DNA of 64,000 nucleotides from Sapria himalayana (taxonomy: Eukaryota; Streptophyta; Magnoliopsida; Malpighiales; Rafflesiaceae). Numbering within the stretch: position 1 is the first letter of the stretch; the number at the start of each line of letters is the position of its first letter. A program made the translations under genes and the position numbers. The stretch is from NCBI GenBank assembly GCA_029783825.1, contig JAREIK010000775.1, positions 88,794 through 152,793 of the forward strand, given 5' to 3'. Below are positions 42,561 to 55,940 of this stretch, in pieces. A model generated the notes under the pieces. The model was not told the DNA's origin. It ran no database searches and was given only the letters and a program-made list of their open reading frames with translations.

Positions 42561-43291
42561 CAAAGAGAGAGAGAGAGCAAAAAATGCCTTAAGATATCAT
42601 CCTCTAACATATTCCATATAGATTGCAGAGTGAAATGAGCGCCCAATGGGGTTTCCATCAGTAGCAAAAATCTATTTAGATGATATTTGGTGCCCATAGA
42701 ATTCAACAAAGCAAGAGTGCTTCAAGATATCTAGAATTCACACTTTCCTTATAGAACTACACTTAAACAATCTACCATCATCGCTGGACGCACCACAAAC
42801 CTCCAGACTATGCACCTAGAACATGCAGCTTCATGAAGTAACATTACAAGCACTACCAATAGAGTTCAGTTGACCCACAAAGAACAAGAGACCCAAGAAC
42901 AATATAGACCAGTTGACCATCCTATTTTTGCCTACTATTAGTGTGTTTTCCACTAATATTATATTTTTCAGCATTTAGATGAGAAAATGACTTAGAGGCA
43001 TTACTTTTTTCTTCCTTGTTATCTATAATTTTATTTTTTATTTCTTTGTTTTTTATAACTATCTCTCCCTTATTCTTATTGCTGTATACCACCACTACCC
43101 ACTCTAGTCCTTGCTCTTTTCCTCCACTCTATCCCTCAATAACCGTGTATGCTTTGCCCATATTTTCCTCCTATTTTTTATTGTTATCTAGCAGGGTGCT
43201 ATTTTCCTTCTCCCCATCACTGCCCACCTTCATTTCCTCCTTATATGAGTGTATATTCTGACATAGCATTAGTTATTTGTTCATTTTCCTT
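42561..43291. other. Nested CACTA interior, no recognised gene
   Basis: Contains a short GA run (about 42563-42578) and unassigned sequence. A - strand open frame at 42467-42709 (MGTKYHLNRFLLLMETPLG) has a non-repetitive composition but no family I recognise. 43015-43290 is pyrimidine-rich. Confidence 0.5.
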
Positions 43292-43420
43292 AATCTTTTT
43301 ATTCTTTTTATTCTTTTTATTCTTTTTATTCTTTTTATTCTTTTTATTCTTTTTATTCTTTTTATTCTTTTTATTCTTTTTATTCTTTTTATTCTTTTTA
43401 TTCTTTTTATTCTTTTTATT
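43292..43420. repeat. 9-bp minisatellite TTCTTTTTA, about 14 copies
   Basis: Nearly perfect tandem array. It produces matching low-complexity open frames on both strands (FLF and NKK repeats), which are artefacts. Confidence 0.95.
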
Positions 43421-43559
43421 CATCTTATTATTCTTAATCTTATTATTATTTTAATTAATTATGACTAGATGTTGGCATGAAATTTTGTCTCTGTGTAGAT
43501 AACGTGGTTAAATCCCCATTTCTTAAATTGGAAAATGAGATTTTATTTTTTTTATTTCT

Positions 43560-44232
43560 GAGTGTAAAATTAGGTTGATGAATTTTAGAGCTAAATCCAT
43601 CCCTAGGGAAGGTCCGTCACTAAATTAATCACTATAATATGGATTTAATTATCTATGGAAGTTTCATCGCTAAATCCGTCACTATATTCCAGATTTAATT
43701 ATCTAGGGAATTTCTGTCGCTAAAATCCATCGCTATATACTGGATATAATTGGCTAGGGATGTTCTGTCACTAAAATTCATCACTATATTCAGCATATAA
43801 TTAACTAGGGAAAATTTGTCGCTAAATCATGGATTTTATTAGCTAGAGAAAATCCATCGCTAAATCCATCACTAATTTCAGGCTTTTATTAGCGTGGGAT
43901 ATTCCGTTGCTAAATCCATTGCTAAATTCCCCATTTTTCTTAAGTGGAATTTACAAAAATATTTCGTCGCTAATCCTTTGCTAAAATCCCTGCTTTTCTT
44001 GAGATGAATTTACGAAAATTTTCTATAGCTAATCCATCGCTAAATGCGTAGTTAAATCCCCTGCTTTTCTTGAGCAGAATTTACGAAAAATTTTCCGTCG
44101 CTAATCCGTTGCTATTTTTTTTCAAATAAAAATCATAAATCTCTTGTTATTCACTAGCTAATCCCTAGTAATTTAGCTAGGGATTGATCACTAGCTAAAA
44201 TTTCCTAGCTATATCGATATTTTCTTTTAGTG
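43560..44232. repeat. Right subterminal repeats of the nested CACTA
   Basis: More than ten spaced copies of CCGTCGCTAAAT / CCATCGCTAAAT with intervening AATTAGCTAGGGA-type motifs, ending in the inverted terminus. Confidence 0.88.
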
Positions 44233-45840
44233 TGAAGATGATGGACAATAATGGTGGATGATATAGGCGTAGAATGACAAAGGATGGTGAATTTTCCTTA
44301 CACCATTACTACAATCGAATGAGAGACCAAAGGATAGGAGAGAAGTATAAGCTTAAATATACACTCTTTCACACTTCTTTACCACTTCAAAGCCTCTAAC
44401 CGTGATATACTTCTCGTCTCCCAAACCCATGCCAATTATAAACATTTGTACCCCTACAAATAATGACGCAGTATCTGTTCAATTGCTTTTAAACATAAAA
44501 GCCCTAATAGTTGATAATGATACATAAATGCTACATTCAAAATACCAGTTTAAATAAATAATGAAAGACGAAGAGCTAATCAAATAATGCATTTGCAATG
44601 AACAATCATCAGAACAATTTGATTCGCATCTACACTAGCAGCAAAGGTCATACGAGCAAATGCTATTACGATAGCACTGATATAGCTCTGTCATCCTCGT
44701 AGTTCAGTAAAATTAGCATGATAAAAATTGCTTCTGGTACTTAAAGATCAGATATTTTTTATGGGTATCCATGACTATGACAATGTGTCGATGCAGTGGA
44801 GTGTTTGTGTTTCGCAAACCCTAGCCATATGTTTTTATGGACATTCGCGACTTATGTTTGCGCATGATGAACAAAATTACTTATGTTTATTAAGTTTATT
44901 AAGTTTTATTATGTTTTAAAATTCCATTAATATTTTAATTTAAAATTATCAAAACATTTAATATACAATAAATATATATAAAACATAAAGATATATTATT
45001 TTTACTTAATAAATTATTTTCAATAAGTTAATATGTGTGTAGCAAGACACGCATGAAAATCAAACACCTTTTAATTTTTAATTATCAAATTAATTAAACA
45101 ATATATATATAAATAATTTCAAAAAATAGATGTTTGGCCTTCCAAATGGGAAAACAAATTAAATGGCTACAAAATTTGTAAACTTAATATAACAAGACAG
45201 ATATAAAAAGATTATTGGTCTTCAAGCCACTTTCCTAAAAATCTATAGATACTCTCTATGTTAAAAACTATATAAATATATATATTTTAAGTGTATAAAT
45301 TTTTAAGTATTCATATTAATTTTAATGAAGATAATATGAATTTATTTTAAAGGCATAAAATTTAATATTATTTGATATCATTTATAATTTATAAAATTCT
45401 AAAATTACTTACTGAGATGAATTTTAAGAAAAATTTATATTTATTAAATTAAATAAAAATGAAATATTAAAAGCTATTAGTATAAATTTAACTCAATTAT
45501 TTAGTTCTTATAAATTTCAATAAGGGCAAACATCTCTGTATTTATCTTTAAATATCAATTTATTTTGATTTAAATATAATAAAAAATTAGAAATTTTTTT
45601 ATAATTCAAAATTTTTTAATTTTTTAGTAATTCTTTTTTAAAAAATTTCATTTAGGCAGAAAACTATTTTTTATACTTAAAATAATATTAATATTTACTA
45701 GTTTTTTTATAATTATGCGAGGAAAACATGTCTTTCAAGAATCACTCATCTATAGACCATGACATATGAACCATTAATATACAAAATTAAATAAAATATT
45801 AAAACAAATAATATATAAAAAAATTAAATCATTAAAGATT
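44233..45840. other. Outer CACTA interior, right side, no recognised gene
   Basis: Mostly AT-rich. On the - strand at about 44570-44715 a frame is open for some 47 codons with one TGA (FARMTFAASVDANQIVLM), possibly another captured exon that I do not recognise. 44920-45840 is AT-rich without visible features. Confidence 0.5.
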
Positions 45841-46389
45841 TGTGATGAAAATTTTTTCTAGCCCAAATAGCTATGGAAATTACTTAGCTAAATGGATATA
45901 TATTGTAAAAAAAAAAATTAAGGAATAATCACTTGTAATAAAATATAAAATAGTAAAAAAACATTTCAGATAATAATTTAGCGATGAATTTTGTCTCGAT
46001 CTAATTAGCTAGAGAAATTTCATCGCTAAATCCATCACTATATCCGTCACTTAATCCGTCGCTAAATTCTATGCTTTTATTTGCGAGAAATTTATGAAAA
46101 TACATTAGCGATGGAAATTTTTTAACCAACTATTTCCATTGCTAATCCATCACTAGATACATTGCTAAATTCTCCACTTTTCTTCACGTGGAAATCTTCA
46201 AAAATATTAGAAATAGAATATTTTCAATCGAATATTTCCATCTCTAATTCATCACAAATCTGTCATAAAGTTTTATTTTAATCTAAAATCAAAAATCCTT
46301 TGTTATTCCCTAGCTAATGCCTTGAAAGTTAGCTAGGGATATTATATCAAGCTAAATTTGCCTAACTAAATCAATATTTTCTTGTAGTG
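45841..46389. repeat. Right subterminal repeats of the outer CACTA
   Basis: Spaced TCGCTAAAT, CCATCACTA and TAGCTAGGGA motifs ending in ATTTTCTTGTAGTG. It aligns with the right end of the nested element and, inverted, with 51302-52109. Confidence 0.85.
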
Positions 46390-49132
46390 TTATCTATCTA
46401 TCTATTAATCTGACTATTTCTCTATTAGTCTATCTTTCTATATCTTTATCTATCTATTTAACTCTCTCTATGTGTATATCTATCTATTTGTCTGTCTGTC
46501 TATTTTTCTATTTATTTATCAGTCAATTTTTATATATATCTATCAATCTATCTATATGCATATTTTTCTATCAATCTACATTTTTATCAGCCTATGTGTG
46601 TTTTTGTCTATCGGTCTATCTTTCTATATATTTTTATATATGTGTGTATATGGCTATCTATTTATCTCTCTATCTCACTTTTTTTATATGTCTATGTGTT
46701 TATCTATCTATCAATCAATCTGTCTATATATCTGATGTCTGATTGTCTATCTATATGTCTATCTGACAATCATTTTATCCATCCATCTATTTGTCTATCT
46801 ATTTGTTTTCTATGTATCTTTCTATCTATATATCTATGCATCTTTTTATCCATATATATTCTATATGTCTATCTATCTTATTATCTAACTATATAACTAT
46901 CTAACTATCTAACAATATATCTAACTATTTATTAACTATCAAACTATCATTAAACTAATAGTCTATTTGAATATCTGTCTATCTCTTTATCTATTTATAT
47001 GTTTGTCTCTATCTATATGTCTATCTATATATATATATATATCTGTCTGTCTATCTATCTATTGTCTATTTGTCTATCTGTCTAGTAGTGTTTCTGTCTA
47101 TCTATCTATCTATCAATGTGCCTAGGTATCTAAATGTTTATGAGTTTATCATTCTATCTATATATCTATGTATATATCTATTTGTCTATCTATCTGTCTA
47201 TCTAATCATCTATCAATCTTCCTATCTATTTATCAGTCTATCTGGTTTATCTATTTGTCTATCTATCAATCTATCTATTGATATACATATCTTCATAGTT
47301 GTCTACCTATCTTTCAATCTATCTATTTGTCGATCTATGTATTTATATATCTATCTTTCTATCTTTCTTTCTATCTACAAATATACCTATCTAATTATAT
47401 CTATTTGTCTATCTATCTATCTATCTTTTTGCATATCTATTTATTTGTTTATCTATTTATCTATATATATATCGATATATCAGTCTATCTGGCTATGTTT
47501 CAATGTGTCTATCTATCTTTTTAACGCTTTTTTTGTCTATATATCTATCATTCTATCTATCTATCATTCAGTCTATCTGCCTATCATTCTATCTATCTAT
47601 CTATCTACCTATCTATCTATCTATCTATATATCTATCAATAAATTAATCTGTCTATCATTTTATCTATCTATCTGTCTATCTTTCTGTCTATCTATCTAT
47701 CTATATATCTGTCAATGTGTCTATCTATCTAACTATTAATATATCTATATATATATTTATCTATCTGTCGATCTATCAATTTTACTATTTATCAATCAAT
47801 CTATTTATCTATCTAACTATCTATCTATCTTTTTATCTATCTATCTATTTGTTTATCAATCAATATGTCTATCTATCTATCAATATATCTTTCTGGCTAA
47901 CTATTAATCTATCTATATGTATATCTATCTATATATACATTTATTTATCTTTAATATTTGTCTTTCTATATATTTGTCTATCAGTATATCTTTTTATATC
48001 TATATATGTCTATTTGTTTATCTTTCTAAGTGTATATCAATCAATCAATCAATGAATCTATCTATTTGTTAAATAGTCAATCTATCTATAGCCTATCTAT
48101 CTATATATATATATAACTTTCTCTCCATCTATCTATTATTTATCTATCTGTGTATCTATCTATAAGTATATCATTATATGTATCTATTTGTCTATCTATC
48201 CGTCTATTTATCATTCTATCTATCTATAAATCTATGTATCTATCGTTCTATTTATTTGTGTATCTATTTATTAGTTTATGTGTATATTTAGCTATCTATC
48301 TATAAGTCTAAAAGTTTATCTATCTATATGTCTATTTCTCTATCCATCCATCTATCTATATGTCTGTCTATCTATCTATCTATCTTTCTATCAATCTATC
48401 TATCTATATGTCTATCTTTATATCTATTTATCTATCTATTTGTCTATATATCTAACAATTAATATATCTATTTATATATCTATCTATCTATTTATCTATT
48501 TGTTTATCTTTTTTTTTCAATCTGTCAATCTATCTATTTGTCTATCTCTCTATCTATTTGTCTAACTATCTATTTTTCAATCTATTTATCTATCTATATT
48601 ACTATTTTTTTATATTTTTATCTATCTATATGTCTATTTCTCTATCTTTCTAACTATCTATCTATCTAACAATCTATATGTCTATCTATCTATATCTCTA
48701 TTTATCTATATATCTATTTGTCTATCTTTCTAAATCTCTATCTATTTATATGTCTATTTGTATTAATGTCTATCTGTTTATTTGTCTAATTGTTTAATTA
48801 TCAATTTTTCTATTTATCTATATGTATATCTATCTAAATATCTATATGTCTAAATGTTTATCTATCTAAATGGTCTATGTGTTTATCTATATATTTTTCA
48901 ATTTATCAATCAATTCTTCTATCTATATATATTTTTGTATATCTATCTAATTAAATAAATTTCTAACTATCTATCTATCAAACATTGTATCTATATAACT
49001 ATTCAACAATATTTCTATCTATTAGATGATCTGTCAATTAACATATCAGTCTTTCTATCTTCGATCTATATATCAATCTATTAGTCTATCTATCTATGTG
49101 TTTATTAGTCTATCTATCTATTTGTCTGTCTG

Positions 49133-49163
<31 letters not shown>

Positions 49164-50199
49164 CTCTATTTATCTATCTTCATGACTATCTATTTATCTA
49201 TTTAGATGTCTGTCTATTTATCTTTATATATATTTAACTTTCAATCTTACTATATTTGTATTTATCTATCTATATATCTATATATCTATATATCTATCTA
49301 TTTGTATATCTCTCTATTTGTATGTCATGCTATCCATCCATTTTTCTATCTATCTATATGTCTATCTATCTATCTATTTATTATTCTGTATATCTATTTA
49401 CCTATTTATATATTTATCTATTTATAAATCTATCTTTCGATCTATCTATCTATTTTTTTACCTCCCTATTTGTCTAAATTTTTATATTTCTAACTATATA
49501 TTTTTCGATCTATCTATCTATCTATCTATTTATTTATATATCTATCTATCTAACAATATATTTATCTAGTTCTATAACTATCAATCAATCTATTAGGATT
49601 TTTGTCTGTCTATCTATCTTTTAGGCTTTTTGTCTATCTATCTATTGTCAAGCTATCAAACTATCTACTTGTCGATATCTCTATTTGCCTATCTGTCTAT
49701 CTATCTATCTATCTTTATATTTGTCTATCTATCTATTTTTCAATCTAGTTATCTGTCTAAATTTTTATTTTTTTATATTTTATCTATTTATTTGTTTTTT
49801 TGTCAAACTTTCTAACTATCTATCTAACTATTTATCTATCAATCTATCAACTCTTTATTTGTCTATATGTCTATAAATCTATAAGTCTATAAGTATATAT
49901 GTCTCTCTATCTATTTGTCTATCTGTCTATTTGTCTATTTTTCTAATAGTCTATTTGTTTATAAATCTAAGTGGCTACCTATCTAAATGTCTATCTATCT
50001 AAATGTATATCTTACTATCTGTATAACTATCAATCTATCTATTTATCTATTAGTATATCACTCTATTACATATGTCTATTTGTCTAATTAACTAACTTTA
50101 TAACTATCTATCTGTTAATCTTTTTTTGTGTATAACAATCAAATATATTTTTTTATATAAGTATATTAGTCTATTTGCCTCTTTGTCTTTCTATATATC

Positions 50200-50230
<31 letters not shown>

Positions 50231-51301
50231 TTATCGATCTATCTATATGTTTATCTGTGAATATGTTTATCCATCTATCTAACTATCTTTCTATCTATCT
50301 ATCTATTTGTCTATCTATCTATACATCTATCTACCTCTTTATCTATCTATATTTATATATGTTTACCAATCTATCTCTCTATAAATATATCTATCTATTT
50401 ATTTTCTATCTATCTTTATATGTTTCTATATTTCTCTTTTTCTATCTATCTATCTGTCTATCAATTTATTTGTCTATCTATTAACTGTCTATCTATATAT
50501 CTATCTATATATCTAAATGTCTATCTATCGATATATCTATCTATCTTTCTATCTATCTATTTGTATATCTTTCTATCTATCTATCTATCTATATGTACAA
50601 CTTTCTATGTGTCTATGAATTTATCTATCTATGTGTATATGAGTCTATGTGACTGGTTCTAAATATATATCTATTTATTTGTTTTCCTATCTATTTATCT
50701 ATCTTTTAATCAATCAATCTATATATCTATCTTTTGGTGTATCAAACTATTTGATATCTTTTTATAAGAATATTTGTCTATTTGGATGTCTATCTATCTG
50801 CCTATTTGTTTATCTATAGATCTATATATTAGTCTATCGATATATTTATATATATATAAGTCTAAATCTCTATATATCTATCTATTTGCCTATCTGTCTA
50901 TCTGTCTTTTGGTTTATCCATCCATCTATCTGTCTATATATTTATCTATCTATCTATATCTCTATCTATCTATATCATTTATTCAATCTAACTATCTATC
51001 TATTTGTCTATTTATCAAGATATCCATTTATCTATCTATTTACATATCTATCTATCTGTCTATTAGTTTATCTATATATTTATAAATCTATATATCTATA
51101 TATATAACTCTCTTTAAATCTATTTATTTATCTATTTCTCTATTTATCTATCTATCTGACTATCTAACTATATATCTATATATTTATCTATATATTTGTC
51201 TATATATTTAAATATATATATATATCTCACTATCACTATTTATCTATATGATTATATATTTATCTATCAATCTATTTATCTATTTTCTATCTATCTATTT
51301 A
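46390..51301 (+). repeat. Degenerate TCTA/GATA satellite, array D
   Basis: TCTA on the + strand with TTTG, TCAA and TATA variants. A period-4 pattern continues to the last base before the CACTA fragment. No gene is supported. Confidence 0.97.
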
Positions 51302-52109
51302 CACAACAATAAAATATTGATTTAGCTAGGGAATTTTAGCTAGGGATTAATCCCTAGCTAAATTGCGAAGGATTAGCTAGGTAATAGTTAGGGAATAGCA
51401 AGTGATATATGTTTTTTCATTAAAATAAAATTTTGCAATGGATTAGCGGCGAATTAGCGATGGATTAATTTCATAAATTCCACCTCAGAAAAAAGTGGGG
51501 AATTTTGCAACGGATTAGCTACGAATTAGCAACGGATTTAGTACGGATTAGTGATGGAATATTTAATAAATTTCACTCAAGAAAAGTGTGGAATTTAGCG
51601 ATGGATTTAGCGACGAAATTACTCTAGTCAATAAAATCTAGAATTTAGCGACGGATTTAGAGATGAAATTTCCCTAGCCAATAAAATCTAAAAATTAGCT
51701 ACGAATTTATCGACAGAATTTCCTTAGCTATTAAAATCTAAAATTTAGCGAAAGATTTAGCAATGGAATTTTCCTTGCTAATTACATCTGTAACATAGCG
51801 ACAAATTTCAGCTACGAAATTTCTTAGCTAATTACATACTAAACATAACAATGGATTTTAGCGACGTAATTTTCCTAGCTAATTACAACTTGAAAATATT
51901 GCTACGGATTTAGAAATGTAATTTTTTTTGCTTATTACATAATTAATATAGCGACCAAACTTCCCTATCTAATTACTTTTTAATATAGTGACAGATTTTA
52001 GTGATGTAACTTACCTAGCTATTAAAATCCTGAATATATTGATAGATTTAGCGAGAAAACTTCTCTAGTTAATTAAATATAGAATATAGCGACGGATTTA
52101 GTGACTGAA
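51302..52109. mobile_element. Isolated CACTA end fragment (same family, inverted)
   Basis: Starts CACAACAATAAAATATTG, two mismatches from the reverse complement of the outer element's right end (CACTACAAGAAAATATTG). It is followed by about 20 copies of GCGACGGATTTAG / TTAGCTAGG motifs. TTA precedes it (51299-51301), the same triplet as the outer element's target duplication. It ends abruptly in satellite near 52109 with no opposite terminus, so it is a truncated end or the product of an abortive or rearranged insertion. It has no coding content. Confidence 0.82.
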
Positions 52110-52231
52110 GCTATCTATCTATCTATATAATTATTAATGTTTCTATCTATCATTATAATTTGTAATCTATATATCTCTCTATCTATATATTTGTCTATAG
52201 AGCTATATATCTATCTATATATCTAACTATA

Positions 52232-52251
52232 TGTGTGTGTGTGTGTGTGTG
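52232..52251. repeat. GT microsatellite
   Basis: Ten GT repeats embedded in the satellite. Confidence 0.95.
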
Positions 52252-52409
52252 AATCTCTATATATATCTATCTACCAATCTCCCTATTTACTTATCTATAT
52301 ATTTGACTATTTATCTATTTTACTATTTGTCTATCTGCCTATCCATCTATCTGAGTTTTTTTCTATTTATCTATTTGTCTATCTGCCTATTTATCAAACT
52401 ATCTGTCTA

Positions 52410-52411
<2 letters not shown>

Positions 52412-52441
<30 letters not shown>
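52412..52441. repeat. GT microsatellite
   Basis: About fifteen GT repeats, 160 bases after the previous run. Confidence 0.95.
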
Positions 52442-52444
<3 letters not shown>

Positions 52445-52764
52445 CTATCTATCTATCTATCTGACTATCTATCTATCTATATATCAGTCTATCTATCTAT
52501 CTATCAATATATCAATCTATCAGTCTATCTATCTATCTATCTATATATCATTCTATCAGTCTATCTATCTTTCTATTAATATATCAATTTATCAATCTAT
52601 CTGTCTATCTATGTATATATCTATCTATCTTTCTTTTTATCCTTCTATCTATATTTTTGTTTATCTATATCTCTATCTATCTTTTTATTTTCAAATCTAT
52701 CTATCTAGCTATATGTCTAATTGTCTATCTATCTATTTGTCTCTCTTTGTATCACTTTATCTAT

Positions 52765-52890
52765 CTATGTTTATGTGTTTATGTGTCTATGTGTAAACGT
52801 GTCTATGTATCTATGTGCTTATGTTACTATGTGTCAATATGTCTATGTGTCTATGTATCTATGTGTCTATGTGCCTACGTGTTTATGTAT
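52765..52890. repeat. TATGTGTC-rich satellite variant block
   Basis: A local run in which nearly every second unit is TGTG/TGTC (CTATGTGTCTATGTATC pattern), showing homogenisation of one variant. A smaller example lies at about 2895-2955. Confidence 0.85.
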
Positions 52891-53599
52891 ATATGTTTCT
52901 AACTAACTAACTTTCTATCTTTCTATCTATCAATATAATCTATTTTCCTATTTGTCTATTTGTCTTCTTGTCTAACAGTCATTCTGTATATGTTTCTATT
53001 TATCTTTCTGTCTACTTGTTTATCAGTTTATCTATTTATTTGTATATCTATCGTTCTATCTATCTATCTATTTTACTATTTGTCTATCTATCAATCTCGC
53101 TATCTGCCTATCTATCTTTATCTTTATCTTTATATTCATCTTTTAGACTATCATTCTATCTATCTATCTATATGGCTGCCTATCTATCTGTATATCTTTT
53201 TATCTATCTATATATTTATCTATATATATATATATATTTATCTATATATGTATATATTTGTATAAGTATCTTTATATTTGTCTATACAATATTCTGTCTA
53301 TTTCTCTATCTATCTTTTAGTTTATAAGTCTATTAGACTATGTGTATATTTATTTATCTATCTATCTATAGATCAATTTTTATATCTATTTGTTTATCTA
53401 TCAAGATGTCAATATATCTATCTATCTATCAATTTGTATATCTATCTAACTATTTATTTGTCTATCTATCTATCTAACTATCTATTTGATTATCTATTTA
53501 TTTGTCTATGTGTTTATCTTTCTATATGTCTATCTACATATCTAGCTATCTATCTGTCTGTCTGTCTATCTGTCTATCTACCTATCTATCTATAGTTTA

Positions 53600-55845
53600 T
53601 CTATCTATCTGACTATTTGTCCATCATTCTATCTGACTATTTGTCTATCTTTCTATATGTCTTTCTATCTATATATCTATATGTCTTTTTGTCTATCTAT
53701 CTTTTTATATATCTGCCTATTTATCTAATTGTTTAACTATCTTACTATCTTTTTATATTTATCTCTATCTATCCATCTTTCTAACCATCTAACTATCTGA
53801 TTTTTCTATCAATCATAGTTTATCTACCTATCTGACTATCTATGTATGTGTTTGTGTCTATCTATTTGTCTATCTATTTATATTTCTATATATATATATA
53901 TATATCTCTCACTCTCTCTCTTTTTAGTTATCGATTTATTTGTCAATCTGTCTATCTATCGATATGTCTATTTGTCTATATGGCTAAGCCTCCATCTCTT
54001 TATCTATGTTTGAGTTTATTAGTCTATAAGTCTATGTATCTATCTAATTATCTATATGTCTATCTGTTTATATGTTTATCTTTTTATCTGTCTATCTATC
54101 GATTTTTAAATCTATCTATTATCAATCTGTCTATATATCTATCTATCTATATATATATTTGTCTATTTTTCTTTCTATTTTATATGCATCCGTCAATCTA
54201 TCTATATGTCTATCTCTCTAACTATATATTTGTTTATGTGTCTATATGGCTATATGTCAATATATCAATCTATGAAACTGTCTATCTATCTATTTGTATA
54301 TTTGTTTATATTTCTATTTATCTATCTGTATGTCTGTCTATTTATCTGTTAATCTATCTATCTGTCTGTCTGTCTATTTATCTATTTGTCTATCTATCTA
54401 TCTATCTATCTGTCTATATATATGACTATTAGTCTATCTATCTATATATCAATCTATAAATTTATTTATATGTCTATATATATATCAGTTTATCAATTTA
54501 ATTTTATAAGAGCCTAATTATCAATCTATTTATTTATCTATCTGTCAATTTATGTCTTTATGTTTATATGTCTCTATCTATATATATGTCTATCTAACTA
54601 TCTTATGGTTGTTTTTTGTCTATATATCTATCTCCCAATCTATAATCTTTTTATTTGTCCATCTCTCTATATGTCTCTTTGTCTATCTCTCTGTATATCT
54701 ATATGTTATCTATCTATCTATCTACCTATCTATTTATATGTTTATCAATCTATCTGACTATTTGTCCATCAATCTATCTAACTATTGTCTATCTTTCTAT
54801 ATGTCTATCTATCTATCTTTCTATATATCTTTTTGCCTATCTATCTTTTTATATATCTGCCTATTTATCTAATTGTTTAACTAACTTATTATCTTTCTAT
54901 ATTTATCTCTATCTATCCATTTGTCTAACCATCTAACTATCTAATTTTTCTATCAATCATAGTTTATCTACATATCTGACTATTTATATATGTGTTTATG
55001 TATCTATCTATCTTTTTATCTATCTATTTATATGTATGTATAGATATATATATATATATCTTTTTGGTTATCTATCTATTTGTCTATCTGTCTATCTATC
55101 AATCTGTCTATTTGTCTATATGGCTATGTCTATATCTCCCTATCTATGTTTGAGTTTATTAGTCTATAAGTCTATGTATCTATCTATCAATCAATCTAAT
55201 TGTGTATATGTCTATCTGTTTAAATGTTTATCTTTCTATCTGTCTATCTATCGATTTTTAAATCTATCTATATATCTATCTGTCTATATATCTATTTGTC
55301 TATTTGTCTTTCTATTTTATATGTATCCGTCTATCTATCTATATGTCTATCTCTCTAACTATCTATTTGTTTGTGTCTATTTTTCTATATGTCTATATAT
55401 CAATCTATGTAACTATTTATCTATCTGCTTGTATATTTATTTATGTTTCTATTTATCTATCTGTCTATCTATCTATCTATCTATCTATATATCTGTCTAT
55501 GTATATGACAATTAGTCTATCTATCTATATATCAATCTATAAATTTATCTATATGTCTATATATATATATATATCAGTTTATCAATTTAATTTTATAAGA
55601 GCCTAATTATCTATCTATTTATTTATCTATCTGTCAATTTATGTCTTTATGTTTATATGTGTCTATCTATATATCTGTCTATTTGTCTATCTAACTATCT
55701 TATGGTTGTTTTTTTTCTATCTATCTTCCTATCTATATATCTTTTTATTTGTCCATCTCTCTATATCTATTTGTCTATCTCTCTGTCTATCTATATGTTA
55801 TCTATCTACCTACCTATCTATCTATTGGTCAAGTTGAATATCTAT
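53600..55845 (+). repeat. Tandem duplication of a ~1.1-kb satellite segment
   Basis: Two adjacent copies, about 53600-54745 and 54745-55845. Landmarks repeated in order include GACTATTTGTCCATC (53611 and 54756), TCAATCATAGTTTATCTAC (53811 and 54955), GTTTGAGTTTATTAGTC (54007 and 55147) and TATGGTTGTTTTTT (54604 and 55701). The offset falls from 1145 to 1097 because of small indels in the second copy. Confidence 0.92.
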
Positions 55846-55898
55846 CTTTATAATTATATCTATATGTCTATTAGTCTATCAATCTACATGTCTTTCTG

Positions 55899-55940
55899 TC
55901 TATCTGTCTATATATATAAATATATATATATAGACAGATA
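55899..55940. repeat. Palindrome at the satellite polarity switch
   Basis: TATCTGTCTATATATATA is followed after two bases by TATATATATATAGACAGATA, its inverse. To the left the + strand reads TCTA; to the right it reads GATA. Confidence 0.93.

Larger units (their letters stand above)
40146..44232. mobile_element. Nested CACTA transposon
   Basis: The left end reads CACTACAAGAAAAATCACTT and the right end ATTTTCTTTTAGTG. Both termini and both subterminal regions are close relatives of the outer element's ends, so this is a second member of the same family nested inside the first. The flanking triplets are ACA (40143-40145) and TGA (44233-44235), which do not match. Either the target duplication has mutated, or the two ends come from different insertions. 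The interior has a duplicated backbone segment, a GC-rich trinucleotide block and a 9-bp repeat, and no transposase. Confidence 0.72.
35119..46389. mobile_element. CACTA (En/Spm) transposon carrying host gene fragments (Pack-CACTA type)
   Basis: The left end reads CTCTACAAGAAAAAT (canonical CACTACAAGAAA with one change) and the right end is ATTTTCTTGTAGTG, its inverted partner. The base triplet TTA precedes the left end (35116-35118) and follows the right end (46390-46392), the 3-bp target duplication expected of CACTA. Both ends are packed with short subterminal motifs (TAGCTAGGGA, TTAGCGATGG and inverses), the kind of sites bound by the element's own proteins in this superfamily. No TNP2 transposase is recognisable, so it is non-autonomous. 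The interior carries - strand fragments of a probable kinesin-12 gene, SmF, BPC and a P-loop kinase, plus a nested CACTA (40146-44232). It sits entirely within satellite. Confidence 0.88.
52110..55918 (+). repeat. Degenerate TCTA/GATA satellite, array E
   Basis: TCTA on the + strand. It contains two GT runs (52232-52251 and 52412-52441), a TATGTGTC-rich sub-array (about 52765-52890) and a 1.1-kb tandem duplication (53600-55845). No gene is supported. Confidence 0.96.

Noticed and set aside
43149..43468. Overlapping open frames with FLF and NKK repeats
   Set aside because: They are translations of a 9-bp minisatellite.
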